A stretch of DNA of 64,000 bases from Micromussa lordhowensis (Eukaryota; Cnidaria; Anthozoa; Scleractinia; Lobophylliidae). Location of the stretch: assembly GCA_964020085.1 (NCBI GenBank), contig OZ026597.1:22775221-22839220 (forward strand), in the 5' to 3' direction. Below, in pieces: positions 23,304-38,300 of the stretch. The translations under genes and the position numbers were made by a program. Under the pieces are notes generated by a model. The model saw nothing but the letters and a program-made list of their open reading frames with translations. It was not told the origin of the DNA and made no database searches. Each line of letters begins with the position of its first letter. Position 1 is the stretch's first letter.

Positions 23304-26300
23304 CAGTGGGTCTTGGCAGTGAAAGGGTTAAGGATGATTGAATGCTCATAAACCGAACAGTTGTTCACTCAAGACACCAGACAGGCGACCGGTTGGCTGG
23401 GAGTACAGTGTTACAACTGTGTTTTAGGAAAACGACCACAAAGGGAATTGGGAAGCTTCTGCTTTAGAGCTGTCCACTGATAAGAGGTGGGCTTGTTAGT
23501 AAAAACGCCAACTTACTGTTAGGAGGCGCCATTATCATAAAAGACATCTTGGGCCTTTGTGTTGCATTGTATTCAGTGGCAGGGAACACCAGATGGTCCT
23601 GAATAAAAAAAAAACAACAACAACAAAACAAGCAATTAGTTAACTAATTAAAACGAAATCTGACAAAGACAAAGAACAGGCATGGAACTTTACTTACCCC
23701 TCGGAAAGAGACAATGTACAGCGTGTCTGATTTCTTGTTGATTTCCTCCTCAAACGTCTTGAACCTGATAAATCGCAAAAACATTTTGCAGTTACATGTA
23801 CATTGCAGCCAACTTTTCCAAACAAAAGAGAAAACATGACACTGTCATACATTCAAGCTTTGTACTTATATAAGTCTTGGACACTTCGCCTTCTGGCCAA
23901 CAAATGGTTTTGGCATCTACACCCCCCTCCCTACCCTCACTACAATGTTGCGTTACAACCAGCCAGCCTAATGACAGTATTTCAACATTGTTATTGCTAT
24001 ACTCAACTGGTAGACATCACAAACCAATAGCTGAAAGTTTCGAATACAGCTTATTCAAGAAAACGTGTTCCAGATAAAGACATGTAACTTACTTATCTTC
24101 TCCTTGGAATAACTGCACTGCGTTTTTCGAGGCCGGGCTGTGATTTCGTGAAAACTTATGTCTAAACCAAAAAAGAATTGTAAGTTAACAGGTTGGTGAA
24201 AGAAATGCAGTAGCTGCTTATATAAACACCAATGAAATATCAGATGCGCTTTTGCGCCAAAACATGATATCTTCATATGTTTTCGTGCATAGTAAATTGT
24301 GCACTTTGAAGCGAAAGTGAAATGGTTTGGTATTTCAGTAGTGTTTATATAATAAACAGAACGTTGCATGGCCCCATGGAATACAAAATGTTTTTTATCT
24401 CGTAACTCCGAGCGGTCACGTAATATCCTCTGTCTTCTTCTGTTTACCTACGTTGAAGATAACAAACCAGGTGAATATTAATTCATGCTTTAGCGAGCAT
24501 AGTCAAGTTTAGTGATACACACGGGAGGCTGAAGAGGACGAAAAAAACTCGATAGTTGCTCGCAGCTGAAAACAACTCTAACTTCTTTCCTGCTCTCTAA
24601 ACTAACTTTCCAAGTGCATCATAACTAGATGATGCACAACTAAAAACGTGACGAAATGGCAAAGGGAATTTTACTTTTACATGGGATCATGATGCACACA
24701 GTACAGTGAGTTTGATAGCACGACACAGCTAGCTATGTTACAATGTACTTACCTGTTGATTTTTCGTTTGACATCTGCTGAACAGTTTGATGCCAGTCTG
24801 GCAAGCTCTTTGATAGCAGATTCCATCTGAGAGAAAATAAATTGCTTGTGATCAACATGAACATTCTAACAAGTATTTCTCATATACTTCTATAACTAGC
24901 GTAGATGTAGGAAGAAGGGAAGGGACTAGGAGTATTTCTACTCCCCATGGATGGGATGCTAGTCCATGGCAGGGTTACCCCCAACATTAAATTTGTCAGT
25001 ACTCGTTTATACAACTGGGTGTAGAGAGGCTCTGTGAGAGTAAAGTTTCTTGCCTATATCATAGTTAGATGTAAGAACGCAACACATTGACTCATCCTGA
25101 TTCCAGTGTGCTAACCATTAGCTCATTTGTGGTGAAGCCTTGAAGCCAAGGCTGGCCCGTAGCTGCCGGAGCTTATCCCGGTTTCTGTAGCATGAAGCGG
25201 CTAGAAGTATTTCTACTTCCCCTGGACGGGATGCTAGTCCACCGCAGGTCACTCCCCCGCAATTTTGTTAGGTTTCCCCAACAAATAGCAGGTACCCATT
25301 TATACACCTGGGTGGAGAGAGGCACTGTGAGAGTAAAGTGTCTTGCCCAAGAACACAACACACTGTCCCCGGCAAGGGCTCGAACCCGGACCGCTCACTC
25401 CGGAGTCGAGCGCACTAACCATGAGGCCACCGCGCCTCCCACAATTAGCTCATTTACATGGACATTATACATGGATCCTAAGTTTGCTATAAAGAATTGA
25501 GCCTTCTTTGGTTAGGTTTTAGAAATACACTTACATGTACTCACTAGAGAAAACTCAATACTGCTGCTTCTATACATGGCTACATTTGTCATGCAAATGA
25601 GTGGTTTTCAATTGAGTGCCAAAAGTAATCTGGAAATTACTTGAGCTTTGGTTTTGCTACGGTTCGAGATTAGCCGAGTAGTCTAATTGGTAAGTAATTG
25701 GTTTGGTTTTAGTTTTATGGCACTCTATTGAAAACCACTCTAAATAGAAATTAGTGTGAAATCAAACCTTGGTCTGCCTGCGTCCTTGTTTTCTCTGTTT
25801 CAAAATCTGTTGATTCTCGTATCTCTTCACCCAACCTTCCAGAGCTTCATTAATTCTGAGAAAGAGATGGAAATCACGAACAGTGGTCATGAGCTGTTGC
25901 AAGGTCCTGTTTGTGGGAGGGGGTTGGTATGTTTTCACATCCCCCTTCTGAATTTCAAACCTTTTCATGTTGCAATGTTGAATGGTAGGCAAGTCACTGT
26001 CAAAATAATTTTCAACCTAAGTCTTGCTGTTTTCCATCATTTCACCAGCCCCCATGTCACTGTTTCAACCCCTTGTTGCTTGCCAGAATTTTTCTTCAAA
26101 AGGGTCTCGCTTGTAAAAGGATACATGTACATGTAGGTTAAAAAAAAAAACGAAAAAAAACAAACACAAAGAAACAAACAGAAAATTGACTATTATAAAT
26201 GTATTATATGGATTTCCATAACTTAATGTAAAACCACGCCAAATTTGAATTTGGCATTTTAATTTTGTATATATAATAATTATATAATTATGTAATACAG

Positions 26301-29300
26301 TATAGTGAAAAGTAAAATTCTAAGAAACTAACTCTAATGTTTAATTCATTTTCTATTTCTTTCATTAAAACGTGTGATGTCATTAGTTTTTACATAGTCC
26401 AATGTAAAATGGCCAGTTGGCCTATTATCAATGATAATATTAATTTCTATCTGGTTAAATACCTTGTTGCTTCTGTCTTGTTGAAATAACTTGGGCAGTA
26501 AAACTGATCATCTAGAGTTCCATTCTGTTGTTTACTTCCAATCTTACTTCTTGACTTGGGATTCCTTTCCTTCCTTTTAACATTCCTTCTTTTCTGTCTT
26601 GAATCACCAAGGAAGTCCCATTTGTTCTTTATCACCATCAAGTCCCTCCTCTCAGCATTTCTACTTTTCAATGATGATGACTTCTTCTGTGAAGTGTTTA
26701 ACATACCTGGATCCACCTTGTCAACTGTCTGTCTGTCATGGAATTTATTGACGGCAGGACCAAACACAAGTGGTTTATCAATGTTGCTTCCATCCTCGTC
26801 TCCTTGATAATTCAAAAGTGCTCTTCCATGGCGAATCATAGAGCTGGGAAGTAGGTCTTGTCGATTTAATTTCCACTGCTCCTTCAGAGTGCTGTAGTCG
26901 CAAAAGTTAAATAAGGAAAAGTCATATATACTGTCATGATAGACAGTGTGCATATTTATTGATCTTGATAGAATGCCATAAAACAAAACCTGGTCACAAA
27001 GGACCCCGACAATCCAGCAAACTAATCAGAACTCAAAGTACACACATGTACACATGTACATGTAGTGAAATTGAACAAGTCATGATTAATAATTTTGGTT
27101 AACTTCTGTTTGGTTTACTACGTGCACCTTCCATGTTAAACTCCCACTTGTTTACCTAAGCTCACACATATTCATAATGTTTATGGATATGTGGGAGCTT
27201 AGGTAGGGAAGTGGGAGTAGGAATATAATCCTAGGAGTTTACCCTGACAATGGGAACATCAGATAATGTACATGTACATGTACTAACAGGGCATCTAAAG
27301 GGAAAATGAAATTTTAACATCCAAAAAGTCTGAAAACCTGATGTCTAATGTTACTTTACATAGCAACATTAAAGTATTTAAAGGTTTCCTCACAATACAG
27401 CCAAAATGTTGTTAAGGTACATGACTTGTATGGTTACCAAATTAAAGATAACACAACACGGCAGTCAGGGATCGACACTAACGGCAGCCAACTAGCCACA
27501 GACTAGTAGAAATTTAGTTTTGGCTAGTATGTTTTCGGATTCCGCTAGCCACTTTGGCCAGTAAACAAAATGAAATTGGCTGAACTAGTTCTGTCTTCCT
27601 CAATGAAGACAAACACAAATTACTGGTAACACTTTTCTCGGAAACAAGGTCAGAATTTCATTGTACAGGTATCATGTTGCTGCACATGTGCTGTACCGTA
27701 AACAGGTATTAAACTGCACATGTTAATATTACATGTATGTTAAAAGAAATATTTGACAAACAAGCAGCATTTTCTGAAAGCACACATAGACATTCTTTTT
27801 TGTTACGAAATTAGTAGGAAATCACGCACAAAATCTTGTGGAACTGTAGAGGGATAACATTTTATTATTTTAGTATAACAACACATGGGTAATTTGTCAT
27901 TGTGTGCGTACTGACAAAACTTACATGTACCACTACTATACAGAAATAATAAGATGACAAAGATTTATTTCCTTTGACATTTAAATCGTTTTAGCAGTTT
28001 ACAGCATTGTTTCAGTAGCTGTTTTGCTTTTGAAACATTTTTACAGTGCCCGTCTGTGAAGAAGTCTTGACAGTTTTTACAATGACATCTCGGGGTCTCA
28101 ATATTTTTCCAAGGAAGTCTCAAAGAAAAATCCTGAAAGTCTTTTCGGGCAAATTGCTGGATTTTTCCTTGTGATCTGTCAGCCTGAGAGATTTGATGTG
28201 AGGAAAACACAATGCCATTGAACATCAACGCTTGGCTAGTAAGTTGAAAAGTTAATGTCAAGTCCTGGCAGCTACAGTGTATTTACTCCTCATACTATTT
28301 GTTGCAAATATGCATACTTAAATAGAAAGGACAAACTATTATCATATAATTATGTACACAAGTGTGTGTACATTTTTAACTTGTTACAAGAATGTAAGTA
28401 CTCACCTGAAAGGTCCAATGTTCAAAGCTACAAACAAAACAACAACTAAAACACATGTAGATTTCTTTATGGTGCTTGACAACTCTGGGTGTTTACTACG
28501 CAAAAGGGCGTTCTGTTCAAAATACAAAAACAAAATTTTTACTTAAAAAAATAACATGCTGATATAAGAACGTACAGCTTGTCCCAGTCGTGGATGCAAG
28601 TTAAATGATAACCATATTTTAAACTGTAAACTAGATTTTCTTCTTAATTATTTTTCCTGTTCTTTCAAGACATTTAGAGAATGTCCCATCTTCCTCATGA
28701 ACATGATGAACATGATACAGACATGCAGGTGTGGATTTGATCTGCCACCAGCTTAATGCAACTGAAGCTGTAACAGCAGTGTTTTTGAATTTGCAGAAGA
28801 ATTATTATTAAGACTATAAGTCTCATACTTCCTAATCTAATATTGTATTAGACAAGCAACAGTTGCCACAGTAATAATGTCTCAAATTAAAAGTTACTGC
28901 AGCATAAGATTTTACCAGTCTGTACCTCACTAGTAAATGTCACTTGTACTTGTTTTCTTTAAATTCTTTTCATATTGTTACAAAGTGAACTTTGGGACTA
29001 CTAATTAATAAATTAATGAATAAAGGAATGACAGACAGACAAGTGGAAGGAAGGAATCAATGAAATTTTATATAATGTCCAGTGAATATACATGTAATGT
29101 TCGGCGAGTACCGACCTCTACTTCTAGCTCGTTAACTCTTCTTTTTAAACTCTCATTTTGCACTCTCAATGATTCATTCATGCTTGAAATCTCCTTCACT
29201 TTACTTTCAAGGCTTTGCAGGTACTGTTGAGAAAAAAAGCGTAATTAGTCATGTTTTAATTTAAAAATTGCACATCTTCACCAGTGTAAATTTGTGTATA

Positions 29301-32300
29301 AAATAGAGAAGATTGCACTGTATTAATATACACAATGTAAATTTATATTCATTTTATATCTGAAATGACAAATGAATGTTCTGTCTGAGAAAGACCCCAG
29401 TATTTGTCTTGCTGAGCACATCCAGAAATTCTTCTGAGAAAAGTTTTGTAAGTAGGTCACCTCTTCTCGGAACTATTTTTTTATTCCAGAAAATCTATGT
29501 TGCATTGATTCATAATTTTCGAATTTACAGTGTAAGGTCTGATCTGGGGTGTAAAACAACTTTCTTATCCCTTTTTTGACAAAAAATTGTTGTCTTCGGA
29601 GGCCTGGAACTACAAGTCATGTACATGTAGTAACATCACAAGGTGTGCAACTTCCGATCGCATCACTTTGTCTTAGTGTGTTTCCTACAAAGTTAACACT
29701 CATTGAGCTGTATTTTGGCGATTTTTCAGAGGAAAATGTCCTCAGATGACGAGTTATCCAGTAATACATCATCTTTGTGTGACGTTGAGTCGCTGCAGAT
29801 AGTGGTAGAAGGGGGGATCTTTCAATTCGATCGTACAGCCCTATCGAATCTGGTCGTGGAAGAAGGAGACACGATGGAGGAAGATGAGGACGACAAAGAT
29901 GGTATACGGTTTTTTTCTTTGTGACCTTAGAATCTCGATTCGAAAACAAGGAAACCGTCTGTAATTGGTACATGTACCGCTGTAACTTACAAATCTGTAA
30001 GAAAATTAATGGCAAAAGTGCCGTTGGCTTTGGCAAAATATTTAACCTGATTTAACCACTTCAGTCACAGTTGTTAGGAAATCTCACACACATGCTTACA
30101 TCCATTGCCACTTCTCATTGTGTTGTAGCAGCTTGCATTGAAGATACTCTGGGAGATACTCTTGTTCACACGCTCAATTGTGATAATTACTTGCCTGCAC
30201 GTTGGGTGTCTCGAAAACTTGGACCCGAAGAATAAAACAATTCCGTGTTTGCCGTGGATTGCTTTAAAACATCTTGTTTATTGTTCACCGATGCAATATC
30301 CTATATCGAAATGTATCTGGTTCTGCAACGCAATTCCTGATTTGTAATGTGAAACTGTCACCCAAGACACCTTGTGCTAACTGAACGGCTTGGCTGGAAT
30401 GGCTTTTAAATCATCTACAGTGATAAATTTGGTTTATAGTTATAAAACAACCCAAAAACGGTACAGATGCAGTGTATTATTTTTTCACAGCGGGATGTTT
30501 TTCCTCTCGCTCTCTCCCTCACTCTGCAGATTCTGCCAATGCCAACATTGTATCGACAAGCAGTAAGCAAGACGCCTTGAAGCAATCTGTGGCAAACACG
30601 GATTTCTTATATTTTTGGGTCTGAGTTTGAGACAACAAGAGGGTCTGAGTTTTCGAGACATCCAGAGGGTCTGAGTTTTTAGGGACTGCGGTCTGAGTTT
30701 TCGAGCACTGAGTTCTCTGCTTGTTCGCATGTTCATGTTAGCTCAGATTATTATAAAATCATTTTGTTGAAACAAATTTCCCTATACAATTTGCTATCAC
30801 AGTCTTGGAAATTAGGATTATTGTGCCAACATGTCCTTATAACTATTACAGGTCTGCAAGAAATCAGCAACCAAAATCATGTGTGCCTGCATTATCACAC
30901 AAATCACAATGACGCAAGGCCAATTATTATTTCAACTGGAATCTTCGCTCCCTTTTAGTTTGTTCCCATTCATGCGAAGACTCGAGAGTACCACAACTAA
31001 AACTTTAATCAGACATCTCCTTTGCAGCGGATCTCTAATGTTTAAAAGCCATTGACAGCAACTTTGTTGGAAGCATTTGTCACTTTGCAGTTGGGCCGGT
31101 CTCTCCGAACAAATCGCTAACATTATGCTCTTCTGACTTTCAGAAATTGTGCTCTTCTCATCTTTTGGAAATGTACATGTAAGTATGACAATGCCTTCTG
31201 TGTAAGTGGTGTTTTGCAGCTCACCAAAACAGGTCCTCCGGTAACGAAAAACTTCGCACTCTTTTGCTTGCTCCTCTCAGCTGCCATGATGGCTAGAAGG
31301 TTTTACACACCTTGTGATGTCACTGTACTAATTTGCATATTTTGATGGTGCATGGAATGTTGCACATTTCCGACTTGAAGTGGCCAACTTCAAACCAGTA
31401 TTAATTATTGCACGCTTGTCCAAAGCCCAAACTTGAAAATTACGAATCAGAGGATCATAGATCCTAGACTTCATTTCATAGGCACTTTAAACCCACAATT
31501 TCATGTTGAAACATGTCTTTTTCCAGACAGACTTTTTTCCAACTACATGTACAGCAACGTCTGAAATTTTACCTTGCACTGCAATCAATCAATTCAACCT
31601 TTACAATGAATAACTGAGAACATTAAACACTCAACCTGAATCCAGAGTAGGAAACCCTCTATGAAAGTATGACAATATTGTGTTGACACAACTAAACATT
31701 ATAGGCCCACTAATTTTATCAACTGGAATTTATATTAACCAAGGTCTATTGTGTACTTGACTCTCATTTCGCTCACCTCCTTCTTTTTCTTTCTTGATAA
31801 GCAGGCAGACTCTCTATTTTTTATCATTCGCTGTTGTCTCTTTAAAAGTTTTACCTACAAAAAATAATACACATATTAAATAAAAACTGTTGTCTGGCCT
31901 AGTATGCACTGAGAGAAAATGCATGTAATTATGTCATACAGGCTACATGTACATGTACATCTAGTTAAATGTAGGAAATTTTCTTCAAATTAGATATACA
32001 TTGTACATGCATGCAAATTAAATTAACAGACTAACAGTTACACCTGTATATGTGTATCATTACAATAGAAGCCAGTTATACAGTTACTCAAAATTTCAAT
32101 TCAATGTCCAGAAAATGAATGCTTTATGTGTATAAAAAGCTATGTACATGAACTTACTTCAGTTTCTGAGGAAGGGTTATTGCTGCATCCAGATACCCCA
32201 ACACTGACCTTTTTGGGTATTGTAGGAGTAACATTTTTCTAAAATAATTTGAAAGAGGATTAAAAAACAATGGTTCATCAATAGCTTTTTCTTACCTAGT

Positions 32301-35300
32301 ATTTAGTATGGTTCTTAAAAGAACGTCTTTGAATAAAAGGAACCTACTACAAATGTAACAGCAGCTACTGTACATGTATATTGTAAGTACATGTACACTG
32401 TGGGTGACATACATGTACAATGTACAGTACTGCTCAAATGTAAGTTGACAGTCTCGACTTGAAACTTGATTCTTGATCCTCAAAGTTTTCGAGAACCGAG
32501 AATCAAGTTTCAAGGCTCGACTTTTGAGTTTTGATTTCCGGGGATCGAGAATCGAGTTTTGAGGATCGAGTTTTGAGACATTCGAAGAATGTTTCGAGGA
32601 TCTCGAACGGAGATTCCAAGGATACATGTACGATATAATTCCCGAAAACAATAGCAAGTAATTAAACTTACATTTGAGCGGTATTGTACCATACATTACA
32701 GTGTATTAATTATTAACCATTATTAAATTTTTTTTGTTTGTTTTTGCCATTGAAGGTTTTTCTACATCATATGAAAGATGCTTCCTTTTCCTCATTATCT
32801 TACACCTTTTTAATACAAAATTAAAACGTATTTTAATGTCAATAAAGCAATTAAAAAATTAAGAATTTGTCATAACATTACTGCTGCATTTACATGTACC
32901 TACCCCAACAACAACTGACACCACACCATTGGTTGGTAATGAACCAGTACAAGGGATATAGACTGGAATACCTGAAAAACAACATGTGTATGTATTATGT
33001 AGTCATGAAAACAAGAATGTATATGTATAGACCCAAGGGGAGGGGAATACTACAAATTTCAAGTGACAGGGATTGATGGAATGGGGTTAAAAATCAAAAT
33101 AATAATAGTGTCTTTATTGTTCAAAAGATAAAATGACATATCTTATGTTACATTAAAATATAATAAAAAAATCCCAAAAAATTCCTAGGGCTTCAGAAAA
33201 AATCAACAAAAACTCCCTAGTTAGGACTTGATCCAACAAGCCCCCCAAACCCCTAGGGTTTCCAACAAAAATCCCAGGACCAAAAACCAACCCCAAAATT
33301 ATCTCAAGCCAAATTTATGAACTTTAAAAATTTCCAGAAAGAACTGAATAATATAGCAAAAAAAGTTACAAAACTGAATGTTTACAAGTGCTAAAAGTCA
33401 AAACAGCTGCAAAACAAGTTTGATTATACTTATGTGCAGAACTAAGTGCAGATCTTGAGGATATTCCCAGATCTTGGGGATTTCTAACACGAAATAATTT
33501 ATATTCACTCTCAAATGCTTAATATTAATATGCTCCCAGTACAAAGTTGAGTTACATTAATTACTACATATCTACCATATTTGTCACAATCACATCTTAA
33601 AGATTCAGACCGAAGTGCTTAGATTTTCATGTAACTCAAGAACGCACAAGGAAAACGTTGACTACATTTGTATTCTGTTTACAAATGTTCAAGACATTGC
33701 ATGTAGTCGAAGATTTGGCTGTACATTACACACCGCACGTGTAAAAACAAGATGAACGATGTACATGTACATGTATGCGGCAAACAAACAAAGTGTGTGC
33801 AATTCCATGAACATTTTCATGTCAGAAGTGTCTACAATTACATGCTCTGACATCTTATAAGTGTATGTATGTAACTATGCACAGCATGTAAATACAATGA
33901 ACAACATACCTCCAGCAGGCTTAGTATTGAGTTGTCCAAGCTGAGATTTCTGAATGCCCACAGGAACTGTAGCCACAGGCATGGGTTGAATAGATTTGAC
34001 TCCACATGATTGAATAGGTATTTTCTCTTGTTTTACATTGCATTGAACAGGTGTGAGAGTTGCTTCTGTCTTAACACACAATGAACTGGGTAGTAAGCTG
34101 CTTTGCAACAATTCAAAATCTGCACTGGGTTGATGGACTGGTGAACTTTCTCCATTTATAAGAAACTGAAGCAAATCGCACATTTATAATAAGCACAAAG
34201 TGTAAAACCACTTTCTTTTTAAATAATGGTCCGCTTAAGGACGTTCATGCTAATTGTTTCTGCATATCCTTACTGTGCACGCAAATTCACAGGCCACGTC
34301 ATACATGGAGCGTGCGCTAAATAATAAAATGAGCAATGATAGAGCAGATGGCCATTGCTGTACATTGTAGCTTTGCCTGGATTTAATGATCTTGGACGCT
34401 CGGGATGACCCCTATTTTTCTTTTGATGGAATATTTTCCCTACCATTTTTTCTACATTTAGCGAAAAAGTGGAGAAAATCTATCGATTAGAAGTTTGAAT
34501 ATTTTGCAAAATGCGCCACTGAATTCCGTTCTTTTTAGCTCTTCGTTTTTCTGTACTGTGGTTTCAAATACCTCTTGAAGGGTTAAGTTTTTTTGAAAAC
34601 GTTCGCATGGCAACATTTCGAATTATTTACGCAAAAGACCCCCTTCTACTATGATGACTAAGATTGTTTGCCTCTGTAGACTCACTTTCAATATTTGTAA
34701 ATAGACCATGCTGAATTACATGCACCAAATTTTCAAAATCATGGTAGTTTTCCACAGGCTTCATCACTGAAACGAGGTCGGTGACCCCAATTTTCTTCAG
34801 AATTTCTCACACAAGTAACTCATTACCTGACTGCAGTAAAATTTTTTTAAGAAATCTATAGACTGAAATATTTTCGTATGAAGGTCGTTAAGGACTAGGA
34901 AGGTCAGACGCAAAATCGATTGAAAAGTGTGAACTCTTTAAAATTATTAATTTAAATTAAATCAACATATTTGACTGGTCCATATCAAAGAAAGAATAAG
35001 GCCAAAAAACACTTTTTTGGCATAGTTTACCCCATACCCCTTATTTCTATCACTCGGACAAACTTGAGAATTGATACGAAAATCAAAATTTAGAAAAGAA
35101 GACATGTTGACCTTGAGAAACTAATGTGATGCACTATATTAGACTTGAGAAGGAAAGCATCTTCTACTTGACAATTGTCTTGTGATCTGGTTTCCATTCT
35201 TATTTCTTCACCGTGTAACATGCAGGAGAGAGTTCAATCGTATGTTATCTTCTTTAAGTCACTTGAATTCCTTTTAAGAATGTTGTTTTGCTGTGCACAT

Positions 35301-38300
35301 CACGGGTCATGTGAAAACCACTAGGACCCAAGGATATTTCTGTGCATGTACATGTACACAAGGGTGAAATATTTTATTACTGTTTATCCAGTACACCGGT
35401 TGTATTATGTGGAAGAACATTTTTTTGTAAAAAGAAGTGCAGTTCATCCGGACAGAAGGACAATACAGAAAATGTGTCCATTGCATCAGATATCATGCCA
35501 GGATATTTCTTCTCTGTTGTGAAAGGCATTGTAAATATGGCTTGTTTTCAACTTATGCATGCTTGACATACAATGCCTGTTGTACATGTCCTGAGGCCAA
35601 TATTATTCAAATAATGTACCCTGTCTCTTTCTGTTCTTGCTCATGAACCCCACTGCCTTTTTTGAACCACAATAGTTGTTGACCTCTTTGATGAGTTTAT
35701 CCTAGAATTTATCTGCTCTGGCAATTTGTATTTATGCATAGGGAAATACATACATTTTGCCAAATTTTGTTTGCCCATGAACAGGGAGCAATAGTGTAAT
35801 TTGATTGGTTAGTACATGTAGCCCGTCAATCAAAAAGTGACATCAGAAATTTGACAGTTCATGCAAAATCTAACATCCGGAACACGCCAAAATCGTATTT
35901 ACAGTACATTGCTTATCATGATATCACGTCATCACGGATATATCTTTGTCTAGTTTTTCTACAATAACTGCCGTAGCTTTACTTCAAGAAAGCTACAGAT
36001 CATTTTCACTGTCACGCAATGCAAAATAAATCGAAAACCATTCAGTGTATAAAGTCAAGAAATTGAGATCTTATTGGAACTAAATAAAGAAGACACTTCT
36101 CCGAGTTTTAGGTCTGCACGTTTTCCCAAACTGCAGATATCCGTCGAAATGTTTCGCAGAAATTTATAGAGCTCAGTATGGAAACGCCATGTTGGTGCAC
36201 ATCAGATATGCACCAACATGGCGGCCGGAAAATAGTGTAAACATCTGGAACTTACATTGGCTATCTAGGCGACTATCTGTACTTAACAAACAAGCATTTA
36301 CATCTAAGCACTTTTCCCAATGCCCTAACTTCTAAAAACGCTACAAATCATGAGATAGGTAACTATTTTTCAACAAATGTGATTGTAGCTTTATGTCACG
36401 CACCGCCAACTCTGAAATTCAAAGTGCTCTGGTTTCCAAACAAAGCACGCTATGGAGCTGTAAAATTGTAAGCAGATATTAACGCCTGAGTCGCACATGG
36501 AGGTTGGGTGCCCAGGTACCCAGGGGCTGGAGCTGCCGACCCCAAACCCAGGTAGCAAGAACATCCCAAAAGCCTGCCCTACCCGCAACCCAGCCACGAG
36601 CCCCGCCCGCCAAACCCAGCCCCAGCCCAAGCACCCATCACACAGAGCTGGGAGCTCAGTGGAATAATAACAATAATAAACAATAATAACATTGTAATGA
36701 AATAAAAGGGGGAGGAGGGAGGGAGAAAACACTAAAAAACTGAGGACGCCCCAACCACTACACACAGTAAAACTACGCCCACATGCAAGGCGCACGCATA
36801 AGAGCAACGACAGACCGCTGGCCCGAAGGGCACGAAAAACTGCTCGCCCCAGGCCTGTATGGTAACGCAAACCCTAGCAAAAAACTAACGCCACAACACG
36901 CCACCAAATAACGCTAATAAACGCCAACGCCATGCTAACTACAGAGCAAAGCTCCTAGTCGTTAACTAAGTTAAATAAGTATATTTAACCTCATTATATA
37001 TCGTCTCTTATGCCTCGTAAGGATAAAACTATGATGGTTCTTTAGTTTTGGATTTTAGAAAGCGGTGATGTCACGTGAAAACGATCTATACATTTTTGTA
37101 TAGAGACATTCCTATGTTTCTTGCATCAGTTTGATGGAGCTTCTGTATCTCCATTTTCCAAACTTCGTTTTTTTTTTAAACGAACAATAACAGATGTGGC
37201 AATTGTCCAAAGTCATATCATTATAAATTAAAAGGAAGCATATTAATGTGCACTATTTGCTTTTAGCGGACTCTATCAAGCCCATGCTGGGAACTTGGCA
37301 AAAATGATTTACCGGACCAAGGTAAATGATCTTTTGTTCTAATATGACTGTTGCCGCCCCAAGGGAGCGTGGCATGTTTGGGGTCATTCGGTAAAATGGC
37401 TGGGATTGATTGGAGACATTTCCTTCGCTCACCTCAGCCCCTCCCCCTTATTTTTCTCATTCACTCGCAGTTTTGTTTTGTGTGCATTTTTGGAAATGCC
37501 TGGCTAGAGATGGACTGACATCCCATTAAGGGGGGAGTAGGAATACTCAGGATTAGTCGCTTCATGCACAGAAACTGGAGATAAGCACCAACCTGATGGG
37601 CCACTTGGCTTGTATGCAGACTTAACCCACCATTAGTCATACACATAGTGCAAGTGAATAAATACAATCATGCATGTGTACATGTAGTGACTAAAATATT
37701 TTTAAAAAGGAATAAAATGATACGTGTAATTGAAAAAAATAAATACGACACAAGGAAGCTCAGTAGAACAGAGATCATCTAAATTGCTCAAGAATGGTGT
37801 GGTGAATGAAGGTCAATAATGCAAAACCACATGGCATTGTCTAATGCCCAAAATTTCTTGTTTTGTTTCAGCTTGGATCTTAGCAACTGAATTCTTAAAG
37901 CAGTAAAATGTGGTTTACAAGTACATGTGGCAATCTTGTAAAATAAGAAAATTTTAATGAACACGTACTCTTTAAAGCTACAATGTACGTCATTTCCAGC
38001 GAGCGTCGTACTACCGTCAATTTCTTACGCTTTATTTTAAATGGAAAAAGTTTGTATCAAGCAATACAAATTGTACGGTTATAAATCCTTCAGCCTGTCA
38101 TAACTTTTATACATGTACCTGATTCTCTGGTGAACTGGGCAGAGAAACACAAGACGAATTTGAAGATGATGGAGAAAGAGGTTCCTCTTTGATACAAACA
38201 CCTGTTGAGTGACAGATGAGGTTTTTTAAAGCGGCTGTTTAAATCAACAACACAGAGCTGAATAAATAATGCGAGAAAAAAAAATCCTGTCACCTAGAAC

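Larger units (their letters stand above)
34166..38118. other. Long ATF6 intron filled with repeats, no independent gene seen
   Basis: The largest ATF6 intron (3.95 kb). It contains a phrase related to the 42-kb palindrome (GAGGTCGGTGACCCC at about 34770), a short hairpin at about 36190-36226, a C-rich low-complexity patch at about 36500-36650 that gives rise to spurious long open frames, and a SINE fragment at about 37485-37625. Confidence 0.6.

Noticed and set aside
24055..24369. 104-codon minus-strand frame
   Set aside because: Reads through an ATF6 exon in a different frame; the spliced frame gives the conserved family sequence.
25377..25439. tRNA gene
   Set aside because: The B box and tRNA-like head belong to a SINE; no cloverleaf with an intact anticodon arm was found.
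36391..36870. 159-codon minus-strand open frame
   Set aside because: Covers a C-rich low-complexity patch in an ATF6 intron; no domain or splice support.
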